Below are positions 1-8,306 of a stretch of DNA of 64,000 nt, piece by piece. The notes beneath the pieces were generated by a model, which was not told the DNA's origin, searched no databases, and saw nothing but the letters and a program-made list of their open reading frames with translations. The stretch is taken from the NCBI RefSeq assembly GCF_036812735.1, contig NZ_CP117523.1, forward strand, positions 2,542,001 to 2,606,000. The letters are read 5' to 3'. The position numbers and the translations under genes are program-made. Position 1 is the first letter of the stretch, and every line of letters starts with the position of its first letter. The stretch comes from Terrisporobacter glycolicus ATCC 14880 = DSM 1288 (GTDB lineage Bacteria; Bacillota; Clostridia; Peptostreptococcales; Peptostreptococcaceae).

Positions 1-4
1 TATT

Positions 5-30
5 TAACCTTATCGGAAACGATAGGGTTA
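5..30. other. GAAA-loop hairpin at the left edge
   Basis: An 11-bp stem with one wobble pair closes a GAAA tetraloop, just beyond the DnaD-like gene. A 10-codon reading frame on the minus strand (28-60) overlaps it. There is no T-run on the minus strand, so it is not an obvious terminator of the phage operon. Its role is unknown. Confidence 0.4.
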
Positions 31-75
31 TTTGGTTTTTCTAGGAATTCCTGTTCTCATAGTTGCACAGTATAC

Positions 76-885
76 CTAATCAAATTTGCCTTTCTGACTT
101 TCTAATAAGATTTTTTCTAATTCATCTGGAGTGTACCCAGCGAATGCATTATTTACATTTGCTCCTGCACCCTTTTTATATGGTTTTTGTATATTATTGT
201 TATTTTTGCTAACACTATTATTAGAAAACCTATTTTGTAACTCAAGTGCTTTGAGTTCTTCATAGCTGGTTACATTCTTTTGTAACCAGTTATTTATTAT
301 GCCTTTTAAATATCCAAAAGTATTGTTTCCTTTTTCAGCGCAAATCTCTATTGCTCTTTTAAAAAGTTTAATATCAATTTTTGTAGATGTTTCTATTAAA
401 TACTCTGCTACTATTCCATTAGCAACTCCTATATTTTCTTGATAGAGTTTACTTATTTCTGATAGTTTTTCGTTACATACATACTTACTATTATTAGTTA
501 TATTATTACTTGTATTATTATCTTCACAGTTTTCCGAAGGTGTTGTCGGTTTTTCGAATATGTCTGTCGGTTTATCGACTATATATTCGGTTTTTCGAAT
601 ATACTTATACATGACTCTCAAAACTCTTTTTTCTATATATTTTGTATTCTTTTTATATAAGTAGCTTGCTGTTATATACCCCTTATTTTCTAATGATTTT
701 ATTATTTCAGAACATCTATTTTTTGATAGTCCGAAAAAATCCGAAAAATAATCATTTGATGCAAAACAACCGTCTTTATTGTCCAAACTATCTATTTCAA
801 CTAAAAACAGTTTTTCAATTAATTTTAAATCTTTATTAAGCCATATTTCTGCTGGTATCCATATACCTTTAAAGGCTCTTTCCAA
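76..885 (-). CDS. Phage replication protein with DnaD-like domain
   Basis: Likely loads the helicase or initiates replication of the prophage. The N-terminal ~100 residues look like a winged helix (SKNRCSEIIKSLENKGYI). After a poly-Asn linker (~residues 120-133), residues ~145-212 match the DnaD/DnaB_2 module, ending in a YLKGIINNWLQKNV motif like the YxxxIxxxW signature. The tail is Asn-rich. The start is TTG at 885, preceded by AGGTGA. It is the last gene of the leftward early operon visible here, downstream of RecT and the MBL hydrolase, where replication genes usually sit. Domain assignment is by motif only. Confidence 0.75.
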   Translation of the reverse strand: MERAFKGIWIPAEIWLNKDLKLIEKLFLVEIDSLDNKDGCFASNDYFSDFFGLSKNRCSEIIKSLENKGYITASYLYKKNTKYIEKRVLRVMYKYIRKTEYIVDKPTDIFEKPTTPSENCEDNNTSNNITNNSKYVCNEKLSEISKLYQENIGVANGIVAEYLIETSTKIDIKLFKRAIEICAEKGNNTFGYLKGIINNWLQKNVTSYEELKALELQNRFSNNSVSKNNNNIQKPYKKGAGANVNNAFAGYTPDELEKILLESQKGKFD

Positions 886-913
886 TCAATCTCACCTGCC
901 TTTTATCTTTTGT

Positions 914-1639
914 CTAAAGTAATAAATCCGTTCCTTTTCTAGCTATATCAACTGGTAAACCTATATTCTTTTCAATTTCACTTTTGAAAATTTCACCATC
1001 ACCATTTTGACCAGATATATGAAGTATCATTATATTTTTAATCTTGCTTAGATCATTAGCTTTTAAAAATTCAATAACATTCTCTAATTCAAAATGACTT
1101 TTAGTAATCCTATTTCTTAAGCTTAAAGGAATTATTTTATTTTCAATGTTTTCATCAAGTAAACTTTTCTTATAGTTACACTCAACTAATATGTGATTTA
1201 GATTTTCAAAAGTATATTCACAGTAGTAACTATCTGTTAGAAATAACATATTTCCTATAGCTTTATGATTTATTAAAAATCCTAAAGGTTCAGCTGCATC
1301 ATGATTAGCTTCAAAAGGTAATATAGTGAAATTACCGATTTTAATAAGGCTCTTAGCTTTTATAACTCTTGTCCTGTGATTTTGTATTCCTACTGCTTCA
1401 AAAGTCCCTAAGCTTGAATATACATCTATTCCATTTTCAGTTAGTTCTTTAATGCTTTTGCTATGGTCCTTATGCTCATGAGTTACTAAGCAGCCCATTA
1501 CTTTGCTTAAGTCATAATCTAAATTTTTAAGAATCTCTTTGTAGTTAACTCCGCACTCTAATATTAATATTTCATTTTCTAGTGAGAGCAAATAACAATT
1601 TGCTTTGCTCCCACTAGATACAACTGTTATCTTGTTCAT
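914..1639 (-). CDS. Metallo-beta-lactamase-fold hydrolase (phage, YycJ-like)
   Basis: A single-domain MBL-fold protein of 241 aa. It has the metal motif VTHEHKDHSK near residue 55, a later NHDAAEP histidine-aspartate and a C-terminal LHISG histidine. Family members of this type (YycJ/WalJ and phage relatives) are hydrolases or nucleases; the substrate is not evident. The start is the ATG at 1639, which overlaps the RecT stop as TAATG, giving translational coupling. A longer GTG start at 1651 is less likely. The coupling to RecT suggests a role in phage recombination, perhaps supplying nuclease activity, but that is inference. Confidence 0.8.
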   Translation of the reverse strand: MNKITVVSSGSKANCYLLSLENEILILECGVNYKEILKNLDYDLSKVMGCLVTHEHKDHSKSIKELTENGIDVYSSLGTFEAVGIQNHRTRVIKAKSLIKIGNFTILPFEANHDAAEPLGFLINHKAIGNMLFLTDSYYCEYTFENLNHILVECNYKKSLLDENIENKIIPLSLRNRITKSHFELENVIEFLKANDLSKIKNIMILHISGQNGDGEIFKSEIEKNIGLPVDIARKGTDLLL

Positions 1640-2592
1640 TAGAATGGACACTCTTCATCTTCTGCAAATGTTGACTGCTCTATTATTTCATCTACAGGAA
1701 CTTGCATTGGTACTGGTTCTTTTTCCTTTGCTTTTGAAGGTGACTTTTCTTTATATTGATATTCAGGTGTAGGAGCTGGTTCTTCAATACTTAAAGTAGT
1801 TTTGTTTGCTTTTTCCTGTATTTCTTCTTCTACTTGATAATCATTAGACTCTATAATGTCTTCTTCATTAACTTCCAATGTATTATTAAATGCTCCTACT
1901 AATAAATCGCTATCATCTGATGTATTTACATATCTTTTGCAAGCTCTATTTATAACTGTCTTTTTAGCCATTTCATCTTTAAATTTAATATGAGTATCAG
2001 TTAACTTCCCGCTAAATCTTTGTGTCCATGCATTTTCAATTTGAATCATATTCATAGCTTCTGTATGGATAACACCATTTTCACCAGTTATTACTGCAAA
2101 CGCACCTCTCATTTTTGCAAAATCCATTTTATCAAAATTGGGTTTAAATTTTTCAATTGATATGTTACCAGTTTTATAATCATATCCAAGTTCAAATTCA
2201 TCATCTTCATAGATGCAATGTGCTTTAATATCCTTAATACCGTTCAATCTTTTAGCCACTGCAATTGTCCCTAAATAAGATTTCATTAGTTGCAGCTGAT
2301 TACCATAAACAACAAAGTAACATTGATTTTTAGCTGGGCTTAAGCCTTGTATTACCATATCTAGTAAAGCATTTGAAATACTATGTGTTGTACAAACTTC
2401 TAAAGCACTCTTTTTATTTTTATCTTTTGTTTCAAGTAACTTTAAATAAGCTGATTTCAAAGCATTTTCAGGTGAATAATTAGGTGGTGTTATAAGCTCT
2501 TTATTATCTTTTAAAGCATTCACTCTTCCTAGTACTACATCTGTTATACTTTTTTGTTTTTCTTCTACTTTTTGAACTTGATTATTGGCCAT
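1639..2592 (-). CDS. recT: RecT-family single-strand annealing protein
   Basis: 317 aa. The core matches RecT: a conserved stretch with NALLDMVIQGLSPAKNQCYF, then KSYLGTIAVAKR, and a central FAKMRGAFAVITG region, with KTVINRACKRYV later. The tail (~residues 235-317) is acidic and Pro/Glu-rich, as often seen. RecT anneals complementary strands during phage recombination. It has a good AGGAGAG ribosome site. It lies directly after the SbcC-like ATPase and is coupled to the MBL-fold gene. No RecE exonuclease is present in the window. Confidence 0.93.
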   Translation of the reverse strand: MANNQVQKVEEKQKSITDVVLGRVNALKDNKELITPPNYSPENALKSAYLKLLETKDKNKKSALEVCTTHSISNALLDMVIQGLSPAKNQCYFVVYGNQLQLMKSYLGTIAVAKRLNGIKDIKAHCIYEDDEFELGYDYKTGNISIEKFKPNFDKMDFAKMRGAFAVITGENGVIHTEAMNMIQIENAWTQRFSGKLTDTHIKFKDEMAKKTVINRACKRYVNTSDDSDLLVGAFNNTLEVNEEDIIESNDYQVEEEIQEKANKTTLSIEEPAPTPEYQYKEKSPSKAKEKEPVPMQVPVDEIIEQSTFAEDEECPF

Positions 2593-2594
2593 TA

Positions 2595-4565
2595 TTAATT
2601 CTCTCCTTTAGCTTCTTCTAAAGCTTCTATAATCATTGGATTATCTTGAGTTACTATTAAGTTAATTACTTGACTGCTTATATCTATTAACTGATTTATT
2701 GATTCTCTATTATCTATAAATACTGGTACACTAGCTTCATAAAACTCACTCAGAGTGTTTATAATATCTAAGCCTGCATTTATTTGACTTGCAGTATTTG
2801 CATTTTTAAATGGCACACCATCAATTGTAGGCTGACAAGTCTCTTCTACATTTCCGTTTATATTTTCCTTTGTAAATTTAAACTTAACTTTTTTAAATTT
2901 ACAATTTGTATTAGCTTCTAGTAAATCAACTCTAGTTTTTATGAACTCTTCACAAAGCATTACTATCTTTTCTTGTCTAGCTATTTCTGTCCCAAGTTCT
3001 TTTTCTTGTTCTTTTAAATCCTCGACTCTTGCTAATGTTTTAGCATTTAATTCTTTTACTGCTAGCTTTGAATATAAAGCCTTAAGTTCTGAATTAAGCT
3101 TGTCTTTTTCTTCTGTGTAGTTAGTTACGTTGTTATTGCTGCTAGTGTTATTTAATAAGTTTTCTAGTTCTATATTTTTAACTTCCAATTTTTCAATATT
3201 TTCTTGTGTGATAATCGGTATAGAAGGTTTTATATCTTCTATTTCCTTTTCAACTTCTTCAATATCATTTTTAAATTTAACTATTTCAGTTGAACAATTC
3301 TCAATGCAACTAAGCTTATCCCCTATTGTCTTATTAATTTCTTCAAGTTCCTTAGTCTTTGATTTTCCTAATTCACCAATTTCCTTCATTTTCTTAGCTT
3401 TATTACTATTGAAGTTTTCTAGCATTTCTTGTTTTTTATTTTCTATAGCAGCACTTTCAAAAGGTCTTTTACAAGTAGGACACTCTGTTAATATTCCGTC
3501 TAGACATATGTCTTTTGATTTTTCATCTTTCCACTCTTGTTTTGCTGCTTTTATTTCTTTTTCTAGTCTGTCATAAGTTTTTCTAAGATTATCAACTTCA
3601 TAAGATTCTTTATTTTTAATGCTTTCTAGACTATATAATTTTTTTCTTAATGATTCTTTCTTGCTATACAACTCCTGTTTCTTTTGCTCTGTTATCTTGT
3701 ATGCATCATTTTTATAGTTTTGTATCTTAGTATTGTTAAGTTGAATTTCAGCCATTATTTCTTTATTTTTGATAAGTTGCTGCTTACTAGCTTCCGTTAC
3801 ATCTGATAACTGTTTGTCTATATCTTTTACTTGATTTTCCTTAGATTCTATTTCTGATTCTATTTCTGCAAAATCAATTTCTTGTATTGAGTTATTGGCT
3901 TCTTCTATTTTGTAAGGAATTGATTTCTTTTCTTCTTTAAGTTTTTTAATAGAAGCATTTTTACTTTTTAATATGTTTTCAACATCATCTTTCTTTAGAT
4001 CATCTTCTATTGCTTTTAAATCTTTATTTATCGCAAAGACTTGATCTATGCTCACATCACCAGCAATTTCAAGTATTATTGCTCTAGCTTCTTTCCAGTT
4101 AAGATTAGAAAATAAGTAAGGATTAGTAAGTAACTTAAATTGCTTTTCATCAACTATTTCTGAAATTTTCTTAGTGTACTCACTCTTTTTAACCGGAACA
4201 TCATTTATTTCATACAAAGTTTCATTTCCAGTAAACTTTCTTTCACTTTCACTTTTAGCTCTGGACCATTTTTCTTTTAAAGTTTTAGTTAGCTTTATTT
4301 CTTTGCTATCTATACTTAGATAAGCTACTACATGAGGATTAAGCCCTCTTATGATGTTGTTGTTAGCATCTAAAGGTCTTACATCAAAGTCCTTTCTATC
4401 CTTAGAGTCCTTATCAAATAACAACCATGTGAATGCATCAAATATACTTGTTTTTCCTAGTGCATTTTCACCTTTTATATTTGTAACCTTAGCAAAATCT
4501 ATGCTTAGATTAGATATTCCTTTGAAGTTATTTATTTCTAATTTATTTAAAGTTATTGTTTTCAT
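2595..4565 (-). CDS. SbcC/Rad50-like AAA ATPase (phage)
   Basis: A 656-aa protein. It has an N-terminal P-loop (GENALGKTS, ~residues 32-40), a long coiled-coil middle, a CPTCKRPF zinc-hook-like CxxC near residue 362, and a C-terminal Walker B region VPVFIDNRES. This is the layout of SMC-type ATPases of the Rad50/SbcC class, shortened as in phages. The start is the ATG at 4565 with GGAGG 5 nt upstream; an in-frame ATG 13 codons earlier lacks a good site. It precedes recT and the MBL hydrolase, so it probably acts in DNA end processing with them. A separate SbcD nuclease is not seen. Confidence 0.82.
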   Translation of the reverse strand: MKTITLNKLEINNFKGISNLSIDFAKVTNIKGENALGKTSIFDAFTWLLFDKDSKDRKDFDVRPLDANNNIIRGLNPHVVAYLSIDSKEIKLTKTLKEKWSRAKSESERKFTGNETLYEINDVPVKKSEYTKKISEIVDEKQFKLLTNPYLFSNLNWKEARAIILEIAGDVSIDQVFAINKDLKAIEDDLKKDDVENILKSKNASIKKLKEEKKSIPYKIEEANNSIQEIDFAEIESEIESKENQVKDIDKQLSDVTEASKQQLIKNKEIMAEIQLNNTKIQNYKNDAYKITEQKKQELYSKKESLRKKLYSLESIKNKESYEVDNLRKTYDRLEKEIKAAKQEWKDEKSKDICLDGILTECPTCKRPFESAAIENKKQEMLENFNSNKAKKMKEIGELGKSKTKELEEINKTIGDKLSCIENCSTEIVKFKNDIEEVEKEIEDIKPSIPIITQENIEKLEVKNIELENLLNNTSSNNNVTNYTEEKDKLNSELKALYSKLAVKELNAKTLARVEDLKEQEKELGTEIARQEKIVMLCEEFIKTRVDLLEANTNCKFKKVKFKFTKENINGNVEETCQPTIDGVPFKNANTASQINAGLDIINTLSEFYEASVPVFIDNRESINQLIDISSQVINLIVTQDNPMIIEALEEAKGEN

Positions 4566-4626
4566 TTTTCCTCCAATTCGTGGTATAATAATACCGTCAA
4601 TCAAAATTTTTTTACTAGAATTGAGT

Positions 4627-4929
4627 CTATTCGCAGTAGGCTCTTTTCTTATTTTCTTGTAGATTTTCTTCTGCTAGTTCAGTTTCTTTTATATCTTCTT
4701 TTTTCATATCTTCTATTTCTTGCAACTGTTCTTCAAACATTTTCCTTCCTACTTTTAATGCCGCTTCATAACCTTTCCAGTATTCATGTGCAGCAGCTTC
4801 ATAAATATCTTTCGTGCTAAAATGATTTCTTAATATCTTCGTTTTTGCTTTTGCTTCGTCAATTTCTTTTTTTAATGTATTTGTTGAATTTTTCATGTTG
4901 TTTACTGCTTCATCAAGTATCCAGTTCAT
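4627..4929 (-). CDS. Small helical phage protein, unrecognised
   Basis: A 100-aa charged, mostly helical protein without recognised motifs; Glu and Lys make up much of the C-terminal half. It has an excellent ribosome site (GAGGAGGTTTAAC before ATG at 4929) and sits in the early operon between a 77-aa protein and the SbcC-like ATPase. No function can be assigned. Confidence 0.7.
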   Translation of the reverse strand: MNWILDEAVNNMKNSTNTLKKEIDEAKAKTKILRNHFSTKDIYEAAAHEYWKGYEAALKVGRKMFEEQLQEIEDMKKEDIKETELAEENLQENKKRAYCE

Positions 4930-4930
4930 G

Positions 4931-5164
4931 TTAAACCTCCTCTACATCTGTAACTTCTAACTCAACTTCGCCACTACCATCTTCAATAAATTTAATTATT
5001 GAACCACCAAAATTTTCAATTATAATTTTAATGTCATCTTTGCCATGATCTAACATATCAATATTATCCCAAACACCATCTTCGTAAATATCATTCGGTA
5101 ATTCTATTTCATAAGTATGGTTTAATTCTATTTTTTCACAAACCTCAATCTTAAACTTTTTCAT
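4931..5164 (-). CDS. Small acidic phage protein, unrecognised
   Basis: 77 aa, starting MKKFKIEV with an alternating beta-hairpin-like pattern and an acidic C-terminus (GEVELEVTDVEEV). AGGAGG lies just before the ATG. The first ~20 residues resemble the N-terminus of the Rha-like protein at 6112-7221 (MKRFKAKV..FEIEID), so both may carry the same small phage domain. No function known to me. Confidence 0.7.
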   Translation of the reverse strand: MKKFKIEVCEKIELNHTYEIELPNDIYEDGVWDNIDMLDHGKDDIKIIIENFGGSIIKFIEDGSGEVELEVTDVEEV

Positions 5165-5353
5165 TTAAACCTCCTTGTTTGTTTGAATTGCATAATGTTT
5201 GCCAGTATTAATATCTTTCACTGATAATATAGGGCCTAACTTTTCATGTTTATAAACTACAATTCCTATATTGTTTTTCTCACACATAGCTTGTATCAAA
5301 TTCATAACCATTTGTATTTCTATTTCTCTGTTGTCATCTTGATATTTACTCAT
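5165..5353 (-). CDS. Small phage protein, unrecognised
   Basis: 62 aa from the ATG at 5353 (MSKYQDDNRE). This ATG overlaps the end of the upstream Cys-rich gene in the arrangement ACTAATGAGT, with AGGTG upstream, so I prefer it to a longer start at 5428. No recognised motif. The C-terminal half looks like a beta-rich fold (IGIVVYKHEKLGPILSVKD). Confidence 0.6.
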   Translation of the reverse strand: MSKYQDDNREIEIQMVMNLIQAMCEKNNIGIVVYKHEKLGPILSVKDINTGKHYAIQTNKEV

Positions 5354-5951
5354 TAGTTGCACCTGCCTTTTCCCATTCAATTGGCATGAATATTTTTTCA
5401 CCACGAACTTTTTCTTTAACGTATACAAATACTTCTTTTCCTAAGCCTCCAAAGAAGCCATATACTTTCCAGTTGCATATTTTATCCTTTGACATTTCCA
5501 TACCACTATTGCATTCATAAGGATTTGTAGTAATGCCTCCACATGAAGGGCATCTGAATCCTTTATCACCAACAGATTCATGAAAATCTTTAATAGTATC
5601 AAATACTCTAACTTTATCGCCATCTATTTTAGGTTGATTAGCTTCTTGATAATAGTTCATATACCAGTAGTTTCTATTCTCTTCCCAAGAATCAAGTATA
5701 TCTTCCCAACCAATACCTAATTTATCTTCATAGTGTTTTGCTCTATCAATAATCCACTTGAATGTATCACAATATTTGTGTGTGCATTTTGAAACACGTC
5801 TACAAACTGTATTGCCAAATCTTTTCTCGTGCCCTTTTGCTGGTTCATATCTATTAAACTCATGATCACATCCATTAGTATTAAAACACCCTTGTCCATT
5901 ATTGCAGTCGCTTTTTACTGCTTCTATTAAACTTTCATAACCTTTACTCAT
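5346..5951 (-). CDS. Cysteine-rich phage protein with zinc-ribbon motif
   Basis: 201 aa from the ATG at 5951, which follows AGGAGGAAGCG. Many cysteines occur: GCFNTNGCDHEF near the start, VCRRVSKCTHKYC, and a CPSCGG ribbon-like pair near the C-terminal third followed by a further YEC and ICNW. It therefore probably binds zinc. The C-terminal part (CPSCGG to MPIEW) resembles a small treble-clef or ribbon module common in phage hypothetical proteins. Function unknown. Its tail overlaps the next gene by a few bases, as expected in this tightly packed operon. Confidence 0.7.
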   Translation of the reverse strand: MSKGYESLIEAVKSDCNNGQGCFNTNGCDHEFNRYEPAKGHEKRFGNTVCRRVSKCTHKYCDTFKWIIDRAKHYEDKLGIGWEDILDSWEENRNYWYMNYYQEANQPKIDGDKVRVFDTIKDFHESVGDKGFRCPSCGGITTNPYECNSGMEMSKDKICNWKVYGFFGGLGKEVFVYVKEKVRGEKIFMPIEWEKAGATNE

Positions 5952-6119
5952 CGCTTCCTCCTGTGTACATATCACCTAATTTTTTAAACTCTGATTTTGA
6001 TATTTCTCTTATGTCATTTCTTAAAACTTTCTTTGCTTCTTCTAAAGTTCCATAACCTTTTTCCCAATCAATTTCACATACTAATCTTGAACTTGGTAAG
6101 TCATAATATTTTTACTCAT
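5944..6119 (-). pseudogene. Small phage gene broken by a one-base slip near its start
   Basis: An ATG at 6119 overlaps the end of the Rha-like gene (ACTAATGAGT), as at the next junction. It reads MSKN and stops quickly. In the neighbouring frame an unbroken 54-codon stretch starts KYYDLPSSRLVCEIDW and runs to a stop at 5944 that overlaps the next start codon. Adding one A to the AGTAAAAATAT run (about 6107-6115) would join them into a normal ~58-aa protein. Either the gene is frameshifted, or the base call is wrong, or an unusual start is used. Function unknown. Confidence 0.5.
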
Positions 6120-7221
6120 TAGTAGCACACTCCATTTCGTCTAATTTAACTTGTCCATTTGCCCCTTGAATTGCATATTGAAGCATTAGACTAGGTTTCC
6201 ATTTCTCTATATAATTAAGTGCCTTGTCATAATTTTTAAGAGATATATTTTTGTAGCTATTTACCTTAAATGCTCCTTTTATATCTCTATAAAGTTCTGA
6301 AAATAACTTCTTGCTTAACTTCTTGTAAGCTTCTGAATATTTACCTTCTAATAAATGCACTGCCCTTATATTTACTGCCGTTCTTAAGTTTTCTGCTAGT
6401 TCGTAATCAACAGTCATCTTTTCTTCTATTGCTCCAACCCTGCTTTCAATTACTTGCTGCTTTCTGTCTATCATAAATATTGCTTGTAATTCCTTTGAAG
6501 CATTTTCTAGTGGATTTTCTACCATTTGATTGAATTTCTTTACATACTTAGCTGTAAATAATATCCCTTTTTCACCAGTCATCTTATTAGCCAGTAAATC
6601 ACAACCTAATTTGGTACATTCATAGCATCTTAATTGTCTACCTCTATCGTCATAAGTATTTTCTATAAAATAATCACCAAGGTGCAGTTCTGCACTTTGC
6701 TCTAAAGTTGGCTTGATGCCTACTATTCCTCGTTTTTCATTACCTTCTATCATCCACATTACTTCTTTATGTTCTTTTTCCATCATTACTGCTACTTCAT
6801 AACTAGGTATTGTTTGAACTGCTTGTCCTTCATTGTTCTCCATAACTTTGTAACTATTGTATAAATCACTGTTTCCCATCTCTATTCCCCTTTTCAACTC
6901 TTCTAAATAAACATCTGTATATCCATCATCATCGGCTTTAATAGTTTTCATATAGTCACAAATTAAATCACCAAATGACTTTTTAGCTTTTAAATATTTT
7001 TCTTTAGGAACAACCATTCCAAATCCTTCAAAATCATCTTGCCCTCGTGTAGCTCTTAATTCACAATAAAGTTTTACATAAGAAGCTATTTTAGTATCTT
7101 CTGAATCCAAATCGTAAAATACACTTTCCCAGTTTGTTAATTCTTCTTCTGTAGCGATGCTTTCATCTATTTCTATTTCAAACTCTTTTTCTATTGTTAC
7201 TTTAGCTTTAAATCTTTTCAT
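6112..7221 (-). CDS. Rha-family / ORF6C antirepressor-like phage protein with extra N-terminus
   Basis: 369 aa. Residues ~137-240 match the Rha phage regulatory domain (YEVAVMMEKEHKEVMW, then ENTYDDRGRQLRCYECTKLG, ANKMTGEKGILFTAKYV). Residues ~280-365 match the ORF6C C-terminal domain (RAVHLLEGKYSEAYKKL, ALNYIEKWKP). Ordinary Rha proteins begin near what is here Met127 (MENNEG), so the first ~125 residues are an additional domain; its opening resembles the 77-aa protein at 4931-5164. The ribosome site is AGGGGG before the ATG at 7221. It probably regulates the lysogeny switch or early genes. Confidence 0.8.
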   Translation of the reverse strand: MKRFKAKVTIEKEFEIEIDESIATEEELTNWESVFYDLDSEDTKIASYVKLYCELRATRGQDDFEGFGMVVPKEKYLKAKKSFGDLICDYMKTIKADDDGYTDVYLEELKRGIEMGNSDLYNSYKVMENNEGQAVQTIPSYEVAVMMEKEHKEVMWMIEGNEKRGIVGIKPTLEQSAELHLGDYFIENTYDDRGRQLRCYECTKLGCDLLANKMTGEKGILFTAKYVKKFNQMVENPLENASKELQAIFMIDRKQQVIESRVGAIEEKMTVDYELAENLRTAVNIRAVHLLEGKYSEAYKKLSKKLFSELYRDIKGAFKVNSYKNISLKNYDKALNYIEKWKPSLMLQYAIQGANGQVKLDEMECATNE

Positions 7222-7230
7222 AATTACCCC

Positions 7231-7419
7231 CTACTCACTAATAACAATTAGCTTTTTACAATTACCAAAACTTTGAGTTTCATTGAAATATCTCATTTGG
7301 ATTACATTAATACCTAAGTTTTCAAGATGTTTTAACTCTGAATGAATGTTCCTATCTGTCTTATATCTAGTTACCTCTTTAGTGCTGTTTGATTTGATTT
7401 TTACTAACATACTTTTCAT
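7231..7419 (-). CDS. Small phage protein, unrecognised
   Basis: 62 aa, basic, preceded by GGGGAG at good spacing. No family recognised. It lies 9 bases before the Rha-like gene and is probably co-transcribed with it. Confidence 0.6.
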   Translation of the reverse strand: MKSMLVKIKSNSTKEVTRYKTDRNIHSELKHLENLGINVIQMRYFNETQSFGNCKKLIVISE

Positions 7420-7440
7420 TTATTTATCTCCCCTTTTCCT

Positions 7441-7542
7441 TTATCTTTTTATTAATGTTGCTTCTATAAATTCTTTTACTGTTGTTTTTGGCATTTCTTT
7501 TGCAAGTCTTTCAAGTTCATCTTTTGTTATTAATAATTTCAT
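7441..7542 (-). CDS. 33-aa phage protein
   Basis: A short frame, MKLLITKDELERLAKEMP to TLIKR, starting at the ATG at 7542 with GGGGTG 6 bases upstream. It fits exactly into the gap between two early genes. The sequence is amphipathic and helical. It is probably real because of its ribosome site and position; function unknown. Confidence 0.55.
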   Translation of the reverse strand: MKLLITKDELERLAKEMPKTTVKEFIEATLIKR

Positions 7543-7558
7543 TTGTTTCACCCCTTTT

Positions 7559-7870
7559 TTAAAACTTACCTCCACTTCGCATTACCCATTTTTCATAACT
7601 TATTCTATCGATTCTATATTCTCGTCCAACTCTAGTTGTTACAAATAAGTTATGAATATCATTATATTTAAGTAATGCTCTTACATAACTGTCAGATGCC
7701 TTTATATACTCCCTAAATTCTTTTGTAGTCATGTATTCTCTTATCGTAAAATCGTTATTTTCCCTAAACATTTGCATTAGTTCAACAATGTCCTCTCTTT
7801 CTGATATTGCATTCAAGAGTGAATCTATATCTATATTTCTAACTATTGTCTTTTGCATTTCGGTAGCCAT
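7559..7870 (-). CDS. Phage helix-turn-helix protein (excisionase-like)
   Basis: 103 aa from the ATG at 7870 (AGAGGTG upstream). The C-terminal half (TTKEFREYIKASDSYVRALLKYND, then TTRVGREYRIDRISYEKWV) matches MerR-type or excisionase helix-turn-helix domains, in which a wing of the form G(R)EYRI is typical. It may be the prophage excisionase or an early regulator. It is the second gene of the leftward operon, after the Cro-like gene. Confidence 0.65.
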   Translation of the reverse strand: MATEMQKTIVRNIDIDSLLNAISEREDIVELMQMFRENNDFTIREYMTTKEFREYIKASDSYVRALLKYNDIHNLFVTTRVGREYRIDRISYEKWVMRSGGKF

Positions 7871-7941
7871 AAATATCACCTCTTTTCTATGTATTTATTT
7901 TTTTACATTGGGAATTATAATTTAATCAATTTACACTTTAC

Positions 7942-7957
7942 AACACATTTTGTGCTT
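7942..7957. promoter_or_regulatory. Extra copy of the phage operator motif
   Basis: A CACATTTTGTG core identical to that in the 8263-8277 site, just beyond the Cro-like gene's stop codon. It probably also binds the CI- or Cro-like protein. Confidence 0.45.
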
Positions 7958-8152
7958 CTAATTATCAAAAAAAATTTTATCTATATCAGCTTCATTAAAG
8001 GCTTTTTTAAACTTTCGCATAAATCCAAAGCTAGGTTGTCTATCTCCTAACTCTATTTTAGATAAATACGAGGTAGAAACCCCTATTTTTCTAGCAAATT
8101 GAACTTGGCTCATACCTTTTTTATTTCTGAAGTTTACCAAAGTCTCATTCAT
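7958..8152 (-). CDS. Cro-like XRE-family regulator
   Basis: 64 aa from the ATG at 8152, with AAGGAGG 8 bases upstream. A standard five-helix HTH_3 domain: MSQVQFARKIGVSTSYLSKI, then GDRQPSFGFMRKFKKAFN. It is divergent from the CI-like gene at 8307 and heads the leftward early operon, so it is the likely Cro counterpart. The operator repeats lie between the two genes. Confidence 0.85.
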   Translation of the reverse strand: MNETLVNFRNKKGMSQVQFARKIGVSTSYLSKIELGDRQPSFGFMRKFKKAFNEADIDKIFFDN

Positions 8153-8168
8153 CAATCCCACCTCCTTA

Positions 8169-8277
8169 GCACGTTTTGTGTTATTTATAATATAATAATA
8201 TACGACACGAATTGTGTTGTCAACACCTTTTTAACACTTTTTGTATTATTTTAAATTTTATTGCACATTTTGTGTTA
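8169..8277. promoter_or_regulatory. Phage lysogeny-switch operators
   Basis: Four copies of a partly symmetric motif approximating CAC(N)5TTGTGTT lie between the divergent cro- and cI-like genes: 8169-8182, 8204-8219 (ACAC-GAATT-GTGT, the most symmetric), 8233-8247 and 8263-8277. Centre-to-centre spacing is about 30-36 bp, roughly three helical turns, suiting cooperative repressor binding. The promoters for both directions must lie in this 154-bp interval. Confidence 0.7.
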
Positions 8278-8306
8278 CTATATTACTATAGAAGGGAGGT
8301 ATTGCA

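Noticed and set aside
1-60. Start of window as an attachment site matching CTAGGAATTTCCT near 10570
   Set aside because: Only a 12-base near match; the left edge is inside replication genes of the prophage.
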